Assembly (NCBI GenBank): GCA_024639905.1
Contig: JAHEGE010000001.1
Location: forward strand, 434,001-498,000
DNA length: 64,000 nucleotides
Direction of reading: 5' to 3'
Source: Gammaproteobacteria bacterium
GTDB taxonomy: Bacteria > Pseudomonadota > Gammaproteobacteria > Pseudomonadales > Pseudohongiellaceae
Part shown: positions 33,575 through 42,910 of the stretch, piece by piece
Layout of the letters: the number at the start of each line of letters is the position of its first letter
Numbering within the stretch: the stretch's first letter is position 1
The notes under the pieces: model-generated
What the model was told of the DNA's origin: nothing
Databases searched by the model: none
What the model saw: the letters and a program-made list of their open reading frames with translations, nothing else
Program-made: the position numbers and the translations under genes

Positions 33575-34426
33575 TTAGCGGCTGCCGATCATGCCCTTGA
33601 TCGCTGCAGGAATATCGGCGGGGAAGACAACGAACTTCGAGTTATCGGAGCTCGATAGGTTTTGCAGTGAAGCGATGTACTTTTCGCCGAGCAGGTAGGC
33701 GACGGGGAGTTCTTTGTCGCCAACCGCGGAGGTGACGAGGTCGATGGCCTTCCTGCTTGCCTCAGCCAAGATGACCTGCGCCTCAGCCTCGCGTCTCGAT
33801 GCCTCGAGCTTGCCTTCTGCCTGTAAAATCGCCGCCTGTTTGTCACCGTCGGCACGCGTCACCGTCGCACGTCGCGCGCGCTCGGCTGCGGCCTGTTCTT
33901 CCATCGCCTTCTGCATGGTGCCAGAAGGGTTGATGTCCTGAATCTCGACGGTCTTCAGTGTAATCCCCCAGTCGGCGATGTCGTCGCTGATTGCCGCCTT
34001 AAGCTTGGCCTTTATATGGTCTCGTGACGACAGCGCCGCATCGAGCGCCATCTCGCCGACGATGGAGCGCAGCGAGGTCTGGACTAAAGTCTGGATCGCC
34101 AACTCGTAGTCTTCCACGCCATAGACCGCCTTCTCGGGCGACACGATATTGATGTAGGCCACCGCGTTCGTCATGATCACCGCGTTATCCATGGTGATGA
34201 CTTCCTGTGAGGGGATGTCGAGCACGATGTCTTTTGTGGTGACCTTGTAGGCAATGCTGTCGATGTAGGGTATGACGAAATTCAGGCCAGGGTTCAGTGA
34301 GGTGTAGTACTTGCCGAGGCGCTGTACCACCCACTTATTGCCTTGGGGAACTTGGCGAACGCCCTTGGCGACGGTGACGAGGAGGAAAAGCAGTAAGGCT
34401 ATCGAGAGAATGAGGGCCGGTTCCAT
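33575..34426 (-). CDS. SPFH/band 7 membrane protein, stomatin/QmcA type
   Basis: 283 residues. One N-terminal helix (LILSIALLLFLLVTVAKGV) is followed by the band 7 domain (VPQGNKWVVQRLGKYYTSLNPGLNFVIPYID, residues about 25-200), a helical Ala/Glu-rich coiled segment (AMEEQAAAERARRATVTRADG), and a C-terminal hydrophobic end. These proteins form large membrane-bound rings that organise lipid domains or act with proteases. The partner NfeD gene lies 33 bp upstream, the standard pairing. GGAG lies 6 nt before the ATG. Confidence 0.92.
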   Translation of the reverse strand: MEPALILSIALLLFLLVTVAKGVRQVPQGNKWVVQRLGKYYTSLNPGLNFVIPYIDSIAYKVTTKDIVLDIPSQEVITMDNAVIMTNAVAYINIVSPEKAVYGVEDYELAIQTLVQTSLRSIVGEMALDAALSSRDHIKAKLKAAISDDIADWGITLKTVEIQDINPSGTMQKAMEEQAAAERARRATVTRADGDKQAAILQAEGKLEASRREAEAQVILAEASRKAIDLVTSAVGDKELPVAYLLGEKYIASLQNLSSSDNSKFVVFPADIPAAIKGMIGSR

Positions 34427-34459
34427 AGCGTGCTCCTTAAGTGAAATCAGTGGAATAAC

Positions 34460-34906
34460 TTAGACGCGCTCGACGATCAGTGAGTTACCCGAAACGTCTC
34501 TTACGGCAACGCGGTCGCCGATAGCCAGTGTGTCCTGCGACATGATAAGCCACTCGTCCGAACCGAGCAGCGGGGCAGGAAAGCGCACCATGCCACGCTT
34601 GTCGCCATTAGGCGCCGACAACACTTGGCCGATCTCGCCCATCAATGCTTCGCGGGAGAGTCCAGCCTTAGTCACGTCTTTCGACAGCGGCTTTAAGAAG
34701 CGGAACCAGGCGACGGCGAAGCTTAGTGACAGTAGGGTCCACGCGATAAGCTGTGTCTCCTCACTGATGCTTGGTGCGATGATTAGGCTGAGACCTACTA
34801 CTACGGCTGCTGCGCCAAACCAAAAGATAAAGAATGAGCCAATGAAAATCTCGGCAAGCATGAGCGCGAGCCCGAGTACAATCCAGTGCCAGTATGCTAG
34901 TTCCAT
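34460..34906 (-). CDS. NfeD-family membrane protein (short type)
   Basis: 148 residues. Three helices (YWHWIVLGLALMLAEIFIGSFFIFW, AAAVVVGLSLIIAP, LIAWTLLSLSFAVAWF) are followed by an OB-fold tail (MVRFPAPLLGSDEWLI, GDRVAVRDVSGNSLIVE). It is the short NfeD form without the ClpP-like protease domain. It is co-transcribed with the SPFH gene that follows, and the two proteins are expected to act together at the inner membrane. Confidence 0.9.
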   Translation of the reverse strand: MELAYWHWIVLGLALMLAEIFIGSFFIFWFGAAAVVVGLSLIIAPSISEETQLIAWTLLSLSFAVAWFRFLKPLSKDVTKAGLSREALMGEIGQVLSAPNGDKRGMVRFPAPLLGSDEWLIMSQDTLAIGDRVAVRDVSGNSLIVERV

Positions 34907-35092
34907 GGGGCTTCCTCATCAGCGAGTTAATAGACTAGACCGAGTGGAGTGGAATATCTTGCAGTCGATTTTTGTCCGCTAAGTGTTAGGTCATGGCTCG
35001 CACCAATCCAACCCTTCGCTTAGACTGTATAACCTTCTCGTCGTGCAGTACAGATCGGCGAGCCGTCCTGCTTTTGAAGAGATTCACTGACC

Positions 35093-35935
35093 GTGCAGCC
35101 ACTCCCGCTAAGAAGCCGTCTCCCCGTATTAGATTTTGGAGGATTCGGCCCTAAATTGTTGTTTTCTCACGCGAATGGATACCCGCCAGGGGTCTATAGC
35201 CAGTTGTTGAACCACTTACGCGAGCGGTTCCACGTACTTGCGGTTGAGCATCGCCCACTCTGGCAGGACGATCCTCAACAGCTCGACTCGTGGGAGCGCT
35301 TCGCCGATGACGTTATCGAACTGCTCGATGAGCTGGGCGAGCCGGTGCATGGATTCGGGCATTCGATGGGCGGCTCGACGCTCCTGCTCGCGGCGCAGCG
35401 TCGCCCCGAGGCGTTTAAGAGCCTCGCCCTGATGGAGCCTGTGCTTCTGCCAAGCGCTTGGCAGTTTGGGTTGAGGCAGATTGGCAAGTTCTTCCCGAGT
35501 AAGGTGCCGCCGATTCAGCGCGCGCTTAATCGTGTTGACCGCTGGGAGAACCGCGAGGCGGTGTTTGGCCACTGGCGGCCGAAAGCGGTGTTCAAAGGCT
35601 TTAGTGACGCCGCCCTGTGGGATTTAGTCGAACATTCGACAGTCGAGCAGCCTGGTAACGGCGTCACGCTGCGCTTTACAAAAGAGTGGGAGGCACGCTG
35701 CTACGCGCTTGTGCACAACGTGTGGCCGAGCTTAAGTAAGCTTGGAGTGCCACTGCTAGGTTTCAGGGGAGCTAAATCGAACACCCTCGCCGAGCGAGAA
35801 TGGCGTCGCTGGCAGAAGGCCGTCCCTGCTGGGCACTATCACGAGATTGAGAATACCGGTCATCTGCTGCCCTTGGAGAAACCGCAGCTGATTGGCGATA
35901 TTTACCTGGGCTGGCAATCGGACCTACCCGGCTAG
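35093..35935 (+). CDS. Alpha/beta-hydrolase
   Basis: 280 residues with the alpha/beta-hydrolase fold. The oxyanion strand is LFSHANGYPPGVY, the nucleophile elbow is GFGHSMGGS (Ser near residue 91), and a late His lies in IENTGHLLPLEKP. An acidic partner may lie in the FRGAKSN region, but this block has no clear Asp. The start is GTG 10 nt after AAGAGA. It is convergent with the desaturase; the stop codons overlap by 4 nt (CTAG). The substrate cannot be named. Confidence 0.85.
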   Translation: MQPLPLRSRLPVLDFGGFGPKLLFSHANGYPPGVYSQLLNHLRERFHVLAVEHRPLWQDDPQQLDSWERFADDVIELLDELGEPVHGFGHSMGGSTLLLAAQRRPEAFKSLALMEPVLLPSAWQFGLRQIGKFFPSKVPPIQRALNRVDRWENREAVFGHWRPKAVFKGFSDAALWDLVEHSTVEQPGNGVTLRFTKEWEARCYALVHNVWPSLSKLGVPLLGFRGAKSNTLAEREWRRWQKAVPAGHYHEIENTGHLLPLEKPQLIGDIYLGWQSDLPG

Positions 35936-36720
35936 CCTAGGCTACTGGTTTTGACCCAGGAGGTGCGGATGAGCGTCTCGGGGATTTTGTCCTGAATCTG
36001 CGCATGCAATTTCGGTAGCTTGGACCAGTGCAGGCCGCCGCGATGGTGATGGGCGGTGTGGTAGCCGAGATTGCCGGTGAAGAGGTTATACCAGCGATTG
36101 AGGTTGTTAAAAGATGCCTCAAATTCGTTCTCTACATTCAGCCCCGAGTGATGCTCATAGGTCGCCCACGCGGTAATGAGCAAGCCGACCACCATAGGCA
36201 GCGCGAACACCAGCAGGCCGGCAAGTGGATCTAAGACGAGGAGCGTAGCCACGGTCGCAAAGGTGAGAATGCCGTAGGCGACAAAGGCGCGTCGATCCTC
36301 TGGGTAATTTGCGCCCACTTTGTAGCCGCGCCAGTAGGCGGTGGCCGCAACTTCTATTGTGTATTCTAGCTCCCCCATCTTGCTGCCGTCCGCGCGGGCC
36401 CAGGGGCTCTCGTCCTTACTTTGGTCGAGGAAGTTAAGATGGTGGCCATACACATGATGCAGTAGCCACAGATGCGTGGTGACGCCTGTATGCAGCGCGT
36501 AGAAAAATTCGAGGACGCGGTTCGGCAGTTTGTGGCGAAAGGTTGGCGTGTGTTGATGGTGATGGTTCCATGCGCAAATATGAGCCTTGGGCAGCACCAT
36601 TAACACAAAATAGCCGAGCAAAAGCGCGAGGCTGTCGACGAGGGCGTACACGGTAAAATCGAGTGCGCTAAGCGCGAGAATGCAGAGGACCGGCACGCGG
36701 TCGGCAGAGTGTTTAAACAA
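35932..36720 (-). CDS. Fatty acid desaturase-type membrane enzyme
   Basis: 262 residues with the diiron His-box pattern: WNHHHQH (near residue 52), HHVYGHH (near residue 88) and HTAHHHRGG (near residue 223), with two hydrophobic regions between. It would introduce double bonds, or carry out a related oxidation, into membrane acyl chains. The only in-frame start near the N-terminus is TTG at 36720; there is no ATG before residue 41. It stands alone. Carotenoid hydroxylase/ketolase relatives share these boxes, so 'desaturase' means the family. Confidence 0.85.
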   Translation of the reverse strand: MFKHSADRVPVLCILALSALDFTVYALVDSLALLLGYFVLMVLPKAHICAWNHHHQHTPTFRHKLPNRVLEFFYALHTGVTTHLWLLHHVYGHHLNFLDQSKDESPWARADGSKMGELEYTIEVAATAYWRGYKVGANYPEDRRAFVAYGILTFATVATLLVLDPLAGLLVFALPMVVGLLITAWATYEHHSGLNVENEFEASFNNLNRWYNLFTGNLGYHTAHHHRGGLHWSKLPKLHAQIQDKIPETLIRTSWVKTSSLG

Positions 36721-36825
36721 AATAAGTCTACTTCTTAAGGCTGGTGTTAAAGGCGGCTGATGGCTTGCCGTGAAGGCTCCGCGATACTGAACGGGCAGAA
36801 GGTTAGCACAGGCTGTGAAGGAGTC

Positions 36826-38052
36826 CTACTCGTAGCGCAGCGCGTCTATGGGGTCCAAATTGGCCGCTTTGGCGGCAGGTAGAATGCCGAACAGCACCCC
36901 AACGAAACCCGAAAAGCCGAGCGCAAGCGCAATCGACCAAAAGGGGATGGTGGCGGGGGGGAAGCCAGGAATGCTGCTAGAGATTAGGGTGCCAAGACCG
37001 TAGCCGATCGCAAGGCCGATAAGCCCTCCTAAGAGTGACAATAGCAGCGCCTCGATGAGGAATTGCAACAGGATGTGGTGGCGCTTGGCACCGATCGCCT
37101 TGCAGATGCCTATCTCCCGGGTGCGTTCGGTCACCGAGACCAGCATGATGTTCATGATGCCGATGCCGCCAACCAGCAGCGAGATGCTGACGATGCCGCC
37201 GACAACCACCGTGACGGTGTTAATTATCGTATCGAAGGTCGCCATAAGTTGTTCTGAGGTTTGGATTCGAAAGTCGTCGTCTTCGTCGCTTGCCAAGCCA
37301 TGGGCATTGCGCAGCAAAGTGGTGAGCTGCTGTGAGACGGTTTCGATGTCGGCCTGCTCGCTGAGGCTTAGCTGAATCTGGATATCTGTCTGCGCCTGAT
37401 TGCCTTGGATGCTGCGCATGGTATTAAACGGCATGATGACCAGATCGTCTTGGCTAAAACCCATGAGGTCGCCCTTGGGCTCTAAAAGTCCAACGATTTT
37501 CAGCCACTCGCCGCCGATCTCGACATACTCATTCACTGGGTTTTCGGGCAGGCTCAGATTCTCGCGCACCGAATCGCCAATCACGACGACGCGGCGGCGG
37601 GTGTCGTTATCGCTAGCGGCGATAAATCGACCGACCCGCATATAAGACTGCGAGACTTCTTGGAAAGCATAGGTGGTGCCGAATATTTGGCTAAACGCCG
37701 TTTGCGAGCCGGCTTTGACCTGCGAGGTGCGGTTGGCATAGAGGATAGGAGTGATCGAGGCAATGCCATCGCCGCGGCGCTCGACAAGCTCTAGGTCGCT
37801 AGGAGTGAGGCGCGCACGGATGCCCTTCATCTGATCTTCGAGCGGCGTGTAGGACTCGATAGTGAGGCTGTTTGAACCCAGGCTGGAAAAGGTGTCGCCG
37901 ATGAACGCACTCATGCCTTGGGTGACCGACACCACCGCGATAACGCTCGCGACTCCGATAACAATGCCGAGTGTGGTCAGGAAGCTGCGCAGCCCGTGCG
38001 CGAAGATCGAGGCGAAGGCGGCGCGCGAGCTTTCAAATAAGGAAAAGAGCAT
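36826..38052 (-). CDS. MacB-type ABC transporter permease
   Basis: 408 residues. One N-terminal membrane helix (FLTTLGIVIGVASVIAVVSV), a large periplasmic domain (MacB-PCD, residues about 45-250), and three C-terminal helices of the FtsX domain (LVGGIGIMNIMLVSVTERTREIGICKAIGAKRHHIL, then two more). This is the permease half of a mechanotransmitting export system that pushes substrates from the periplasm through an outer-membrane channel. It overlaps the ATPase gene's stop by 1 nt. Confidence 0.92.
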   Translation of the reverse strand: MLFSLFESSRAAFASIFAHGLRSFLTTLGIVIGVASVIAVVSVTQGMSAFIGDTFSSLGSNSLTIESYTPLEDQMKGIRARLTPSDLELVERRGDGIASITPILYANRTSQVKAGSQTAFSQIFGTTYAFQEVSQSYMRVGRFIAASDNDTRRRVVVIGDSVRENLSLPENPVNEYVEIGGEWLKIVGLLEPKGDLMGFSQDDLVIMPFNTMRSIQGNQAQTDIQIQLSLSEQADIETVSQQLTTLLRNAHGLASDEDDDFRIQTSEQLMATFDTIINTVTVVVGGIVSISLLVGGIGIMNIMLVSVTERTREIGICKAIGAKRHHILLQFLIEALLLSLLGGLIGLAIGYGLGTLISSSIPGFPPATIPFWSIALALGFSGFVGVLFGILPAAKAANLDPIDALRYE

Positions 38053-38786
38053 TAGGCGCCAGCCTCCGTCTTGCGGGCAGGGCTGCCGCTGTCGTGTGCA
38101 ATCTTGCCGTCTTTCATCTCCACCACGCGCTGACAGTGCTGCGCGATCTCATCTTCGTGTGTCACGACAATCAGCGTCTGTCCCTCGCGATGGAGCTCGT
38201 CGAACAGCGCCATAATCTCCACTGTGGTTCTGGAGTCCAGATTGCCGGTAGGCTCGTCGGCGAGCAGTATCGACGGGTCGGTGACCAAAGCGCGCGCGAT
38301 GGCCACACGCTGGCGTTGGCCGCCAGAGAGCTGATTGGGCAAATGCCCCACACGGTCGCCGAGCCCGACGCGCTGCAGCGCCTCTAGCGCGCGTTTCTTT
38401 CGCTGGCCATAAGGCACATTGCGGTAAATGAGTGGCTGCATCACATTGCCTAGCGCGCTGGCGCGGGGCAGCAGATTAAAACTTTGAAAGATGAAGCCTA
38501 TCTCGAGATTGCGTATCTCCGAGAGCTGATTCTGATCCAGCGTTTCGACGTTTTTACCGTTGAGATGGTATTGCCCGCTGCTGGGTTTATCGAGGCAACC
38601 TAGGATGTTGAGCATCGTCGACTTGCCTGAACCGGAACTGCCGATAAATGCCATGTAATCGTTTTTCTGCACGGCGATATCGATACCGTCGAGCGCGCGC
38701 ACAACCTGATCGCCCATCTCGTAATACTTGGTCACTGCGTCGAGCGTGATAAGTGCCACGGAGTTAAGGTTCCAGTCGCGTCGCAT
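38052..38786 (-). CDS. MacB-type ABC transporter ATPase
   Basis: 244 residues of the LolD/MacB ATPase family: Walker A GSSGSGKST, signature LSGGQRQR, Walker B ILLADEPTGNLDS, and the H-switch in LIVVTHEDEIA. Two starts are possible. ATG at 38786 has GGAGGG 11 nt upstream but overlaps the HlyD gene by 23 nt. GTG at 38759 begins exactly where family members begin (VALITLDAVTKYYEMGD) but has a weaker site. The longer form is given here. Confidence 0.92.
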   Translation of the reverse strand: MRRDWNLNSVALITLDAVTKYYEMGDQVVRALDGIDIAVQKNDYMAFIGSSGSGKSTMLNILGCLDKPSSGQYHLNGKNVETLDQNQLSEIRNLEIGFIFQSFNLLPRASALGNVMQPLIYRNVPYGQRKKRALEALQRVGLGDRVGHLPNQLSGGQRQRVAIARALVTDPSILLADEPTGNLDSRTTVEIMALFDELHREGQTLIVVTHEDEIAQHCQRVVEMKDGKIAHDSGSPARKTEAGA

Positions 38787-39942
38787 CGATAGCGTCGCCC
38801 TCCAGCAAGTGGCGAAGCTCCTCGTCGGGACCCACTACGATCTCTACGTCGCCCTCAATGCCGGTCAATAGCTCTTGGTATTCGTCATCGGAAATGCCGA
38901 CCTCGATGCGCGTCTTGCGCGCGACGCCGTTGTCGTTCACAAAAACGAAGTAGTCACTCTTGAGCGCCGCACGGTCCTCTTCGAACAGAATCGCCTGAAT
39001 CGGCACAGCCGCCACTGATTGATCCTGGCGGGTGAAGATCTCAGCGCGGCAGGACATGCCGGGACGCAGGGTGACCTCGCCCGCATCGACGATATCGATC
39101 TCAACCGTGAAGCTCAGTCCCTGACGCCCGGGCGCGATCTTTGCGGTGTTGGCGATATAGCGTACCTCGCCGATCATCGGTTGGTCGGGGTAGGCGATGG
39201 CGACGATCTCAACGCGTTGACCGACGGCGATGGTTGCAACGTCGGCCTCATCGACCAAGACCTCGGTATAAATGCTTGCGGGATTAGCGATAGTCATTAA
39301 CGACGAACCGGGAATGTTGGTGGCGCTGGCGATTGCCGTTTCTCCGACCTTGATATCGAGGCTCGTGACCACACCGTCTATCGGCGAGACGATTTTGGTG
39401 TTGTTAAGCTGGTCCTGGATTTGATCGAGTTGTGCCTCGGATTGTGTAAGGCGTTCGCGTGCCGATTTCAAATCGACTCGGGCGAGGTCTAATTGATTGC
39501 GCATGAGCTCGAACTCGTCATCGCCGATGACCTCGCGGTCGTGTAGCGCGTTGGAGCGTGCGAATTGATTCTCGAGATTGGCGATGCGAATTTCTTGGCG
39601 TTCGATGTCGATCCGATTGAGTCGCACCGCGGCCTGCGCTTGTTCGAGTCCTGCAATGAAATTGATGTCTTCAACTTGCAACACGAGTTGCCCTGCGACC
39701 ACACTGTCGCCTTCTTCGACGTAAAGTTTGTCGACTTTGCCGATGACCTCGGAGCTCAGCATGACTTCTTCTTCGTGCGCGAGGAATCCCGAAGCAAGTA
39801 TCGATGGGCTAATGATGCGCTCGGAGATGCCTGCGACCGATACTGCCTTTTGCGCGGTGCCAAACACAGCGCGATTGATAAAGGGTAGGGCGATAACCGC
39901 TGCAAGGATAAGGCCGACTACTGCAAGTTTTCTGGCATTCAT
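38764..39942 (-). CDS. HlyD/MacA-type periplasmic adaptor (membrane fusion protein)
   Basis: 392 residues. An N-terminal membrane helix (LAVVGLILAAVIALPFI) is followed by the first biotinyl-lipoyl half (VMLSSEVIGKVDKLYVEEGDSVVAGQLVLQ), an alpha-helical hairpin of about 95 residues (RLNRIDIERQEIRIANLENQ onward), the second lipoyl half (IVSPIDGVVTSLDIKVGETA), a beta-barrel and a membrane-proximal domain. It would link the MacB-type pump to an outer-membrane exit duct, for which no gene is in the window. It is the first gene of the adaptor-ATPase-permease operon. Confidence 0.9.
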   Translation of the reverse strand: MNARKLAVVGLILAAVIALPFINRAVFGTAQKAVSVAGISERIISPSILASGFLAHEEEVMLSSEVIGKVDKLYVEEGDSVVAGQLVLQVEDINFIAGLEQAQAAVRLNRIDIERQEIRIANLENQFARSNALHDREVIGDDEFELMRNQLDLARVDLKSARERLTQSEAQLDQIQDQLNNTKIVSPIDGVVTSLDIKVGETAIASATNIPGSSLMTIANPASIYTEVLVDEADVATIAVGQRVEIVAIAYPDQPMIGEVRYIANTAKIAPGRQGLSFTVEIDIVDAGEVTLRPGMSCRAEIFTRQDQSVAAVPIQAILFEEDRAALKSDYFVFVNDNGVARKTRIEVGISDDEYQELLTGIEGDVEIVVGPDEELRHLLEGDAIDATRLEP

Positions 39943-39988
39943 TCAATGGCTCTCTCGTGCTCACAAAATGGGGATGGATGAGGGTGTG

Positions 39989-40705
39989 CTAATTGCTAAA
40001 GGCTAACACCGCAGCGAGCACAGCGACGTAAGGTCCAAGCACAATGAGAGACGCTTTCGCCAGGGAGGCGCGCTGCCACTGACCGAAACCAATCACGGTG
40101 AGCGCCATGGCCCAGAGCATCGGCAAACTGATGCTGCTCGTAATAGGCTCATAAGTCTCGCCTAGGGTAAGCCCCATTGCGGCGAGGGTTGTGGGGTCGA
40201 GGTCGAAGGAGCTTAGCTGTCCGCCCGGATGGAGCGAGACATTGACCAGTATGGCTATCGCATTCACGATAAAAGGGGTGCCCGCCCAACTAGCAAGTCC
40301 GAACCAGTGTCTAAACTTGTAGTCGGAACCCATTAGGGCGCCGGCGAGGCTGAGATACACAGCCTCGATGAGTACGAACAGGAGTGTGCCTATCAGAGTT
40401 GAGACCACGCCGAAGCTAAGCATCATGGTGCGAGTCATCGAGCCCATGGCCATGCGGGCCGCTTCGAGGTCTTCGCCGGTGGCTTTGGACTGGCGCAGGG
40501 TATCGTCGATCCACCACGCCAGGTCTAAAATTGAAAAATAATAGCTCGTGGCTATCAGGCTCGTGAGAAGGGTCAATGCCAGCGGAAACCACGGTCGCGG
40601 CGCAGCCGCTACAGAGTCGAATGCCTCTTTCGGTGAGGTAAACATGTCGATAAGTGTTGGCCAGACACGCTTGGCTCGGTTGCGCTCTGAGGTATTCTCA
40701 GTCAT
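39989..40705 (-). CDS. YIP1-family membrane protein
   Basis: 238 residues with about five or six membrane helices. The N-terminus carries MFTSPKEAFDSVAAAPRPWFPLALTLL, the YIP1 domain opening, and later blocks GALMGSDYKFRHWFGLASWAGTPFIVNAIAI fit the same family. The biological role in bacteria is unknown. It lies 46 bp upstream of the MacA-like gene on the same strand and may belong to that export operon. AAGGAG lies 9 nt before the ATG. Confidence 0.87.
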   Translation of the reverse strand: MTENTSERNRAKRVWPTLIDMFTSPKEAFDSVAAAPRPWFPLALTLLTSLIATSYYFSILDLAWWIDDTLRQSKATGEDLEAARMAMGSMTRTMMLSFGVVSTLIGTLLFVLIEAVYLSLAGALMGSDYKFRHWFGLASWAGTPFIVNAIAILVNVSLHPGGQLSSFDLDPTTLAAMGLTLGETYEPITSSISLPMLWAMALTVIGFGQWQRASLAKASLIVLGPYVAVLAAVLAFSN

Positions 40706-40731
40706 CCGTGATTTCTCCTTAGTGGGAGTGC

Positions 40732-41343
40732 TTATTCCACCGCCTTTTCAACCGCACGGGCGAAGGCAGGGCGTTGGGTGCAGCGGGCGAGATACTGCTT
40801 CAAGCTTGGGTAGGCCTCGAGTTGTCCGAGGCGGTCGGCAAGCGACACGACATAGGCGATGCCGAAATCGGCGGCGCTGAAGTCGTGTCCGAGGATGTAG
40901 TCGTTTTCCCCTAGCTGACTGGCAATATGACCGAGATGGAGTGAGATTTCTTTCGCGCTGAAGGACGCCAGACCCTCGTGCTCGCCCCCGCGGGCAAGTA
41001 GCATGTTGATCAGCAGCGGTGCGAACACCGAACCCTCGGGGTAGTGCAGCCACTGGCTGAACTTGGCCCAGGCGGCGAGGTCGCCGCGGGGTGGTGCAAA
41101 GCGGTTTTGGTCATCGAATTTCTCAAGCAGATAGCTGGTGATGGCGCCAGACTCGGAGAGGACTAATCCACCTTCTTCGATCACCGGCGACTTGCCGAGG
41201 GGGTGTATCTCCTTTAACTCGGCCGGAGCACGGAAGTTTGCGTCTCGCAGATAGACCTTCAGGTCGTAGTCGGCGCCTAGCTCTTCGAGCTGCCAAACGG
41301 TAAATAGCGAACGGCCAATACGCAGGTGATGCAGGGTGATCAT
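40732..41343 (-). CDS. Glutathione S-transferase
   Basis: 203 residues with an N-terminal thioredoxin-like domain (residues 1-80: MITLHHLRIGRSLFTVWQLEELG, HPLGKSPVIEEGGLVLSESGAITSYLLEKF, the GSH-binding cis-Pro and ESG signature) and a helical C-terminal domain. The N-terminal catalytic position has Ser/Arg, not the classical Tyr, so it is of the beta/theta-like group. Cytoplasmic; conjugates or reduces small molecules with glutathione. Confidence 0.9.
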   Translation of the reverse strand: MITLHHLRIGRSLFTVWQLEELGADYDLKVYLRDANFRAPAELKEIHPLGKSPVIEEGGLVLSESGAITSYLLEKFDDQNRFAPPRGDLAAWAKFSQWLHYPEGSVFAPLLINMLLARGGEHEGLASFSAKEISLHLGHIASQLGENDYILGHDFSAADFGIAYVVSLADRLGQLEAYPSLKQYLARCTQRPAFARAVEKAVE

Positions 41344-41476
41344 AGGGCAAGGATCTCGATTGTTGTGAGTGAGTAAAGCATTGCGCGACTTAAAGTTACA
41401 TCATAAGGGGTGAGTGTCGCATGCTAGAATCACAATAAACAGGGCACCGAGCGCTGTTTGTGTTCGAGAATTTTGT

Positions 41477-42910
41477 ATGTCCTCTAATGTGAGTGATCAG
41501 TCTTCTGCTCCCCAATCTCCGCCGCCTAGGCTCTCTCAAGAGGACGTCGCTGACGCGCGCGCCCGCGCACAGACCACGCTGCCAGCTTTGCTGGGTAGAG
41601 CTTGGCCAATCATCCTCGCCAATGCCGCGGTACCGCTCCTAGGGCTTGCTGACACCGCCATCATTGGCAATACAGCCACCACCGCGGACCTCGGGGCCAT
41701 CGCCCTCGGGGCGCTTATATTCTCCTTCGTGTATTGGAGCTTCGGCTTCTTGCGCATGAGCACGACCGGTTTCGTCGCGGCCGCCGCTGGCGCCGATGAC
41801 AATGAAGAGCTGCGCGCCGTCCTTGGCAGAGCGCTGTGCGTCGCATTGGGCTTGGGCTTTCTCATTATTATCGCGCAAGGCCCTATCGCCTGGGTGGCTC
41901 TGGAAGCATTTAGTGCCAGCGATCAAGTCGAGCGTGTCACGCGGGGCTATTTCGATCTGCGTATTTATGGCGCGCCAGCGACGCTAAGCCTGTTTGTGCT
42001 GATGGGCGTGCTTATTGGTCTCGGACTAAGCAAACAGTTGCTGGTAGCGCAGCTGTTTATGAACGCCACTAATATCGCGCTCGACCTGCTGTTTGCGGGG
42101 GTTTACGACATGGGGGCGCCAGGCGTGGCGATGGGCACCGCGATAACTGAGTGGCTTACCCTGGTGTTGGGGCTGTGGCTGGTCGTGCGGGCGCTCAATG
42201 CCCGCGGCAGGACGCCTAAGTTTTTCGTCTGGCCAAGAATCTTCGAGAGAGAGGCGCTGCTCGGCATGCTGTCGTCTAACCTCGATATTATGATTCGCAC
42301 CCTCGTGTTAATCGCGTCATTTTCCTTCTTCGCCGACCAGAGCGCGCGCTACGGCGAAGTGGTGTTGGCGAGCAATCATATCCTGCTGCAGCTCGTGTCC
42401 TTTGCCGCATTCTTTTTAGACGGCTATGCCTTCGTGGTCGAGGCTCTCGTGGGTAAAGCTAAGGGTGCCAAGCATGCGCTGCTGTTCGAGCTTGCGGTGC
42501 GTCAGACCACGAAGCTTGCTCTGGCCACGGCCTTAGCACTCGCGATACTTCTGTTTTTCGCCGGTGCGTGGCTGGTGTCGCTGCTTACCGACATCGCTGA
42601 GGTGCGCGCCGCGACTGCGCCGTTCCTTGGGCTTGCGGCACTTTACATCGCGGTGTCTTTCGCCGCGTTTCAGCTCGATGGGGTGTTTATCGGTTTGGGC
42701 GCCACGCGGCCCATGCGCAACGCCGCGCTACAGGCTATCGTCATCTATTTCGCCGCCTGGTGGTTCCTTGCCCCGGCCTACGGTGTAGCAGGGCTGTGGG
42801 GAGCGATGATTATCTATGTGATAGCCCGTGCGGCGACGCTGTGGCGGTACTTTCCCGCGCTTCTTGGTGGGCTGCAGTCAGAGGGGTCAGACCCCTTTTC
42901 TCGCGGCTAA
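41477..42910 (+). CDS. MATE-family efflux transporter
   Basis: 477 residues, twelve membrane helices in two halves. Typical blocks are AWPIILANAAVPLLGLADTAIIG, GFVAAAAGADDNEELRAVLGRAL, NATNIALDLLFAGVYDMGAPGVAMGTAITEW, and LDGVFIGLGATRPMRNAALQ. A cation/drug or metabolite exporter of the DinF-like subgroup. The ATG at 41477 is chosen: the GTG at 41414 adds 21 non-homologous residues. The last ten codons, reading SEGSDPFSRG, are made of a GGGGTCAGACCCC palindrome (42883-42895). Confidence 0.88.
   Translation: MSSNVSDQSSAPQSPPPRLSQEDVADARARAQTTLPALLGRAWPIILANAAVPLLGLADTAIIGNTATTADLGAIALGALIFSFVYWSFGFLRMSTTGFVAAAAGADDNEELRAVLGRALCVALGLGFLIIIAQGPIAWVALEAFSASDQVERVTRGYFDLRIYGAPATLSLFVLMGVLIGLGLSKQLLVAQLFMNATNIALDLLFAGVYDMGAPGVAMGTAITEWLTLVLGLWLVVRALNARGRTPKFFVWPRIFEREALLGMLSSNLDIMIRTLVLIASFSFFADQSARYGEVVLASNHILLQLVSFAAFFLDGYAFVVEALVGKAKGAKHALLFELAVRQTTKLALATALALAILLFFAGAWLVSLLTDIAEVRAATAPFLGLAALYIAVSFAAFQLDGVFIGLGATRPMRNAALQAIVIYFAAWWFLAPAYGVAGLWGAMIIYVIARAATLWRYFPALLGGLQSEGSDPFSRG
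42883..42895 (+). repeat. Dispersed palindrome GGGGTCAGACCCC, within the MATE C-terminus
   Basis: Followed by TTTT. This 13-nt palindrome is inside the MATE reading frame, so the repeat supplies its last residues. It is the first of a cluster of similar palindromes up to 45.8 kb. Confidence 0.8.
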
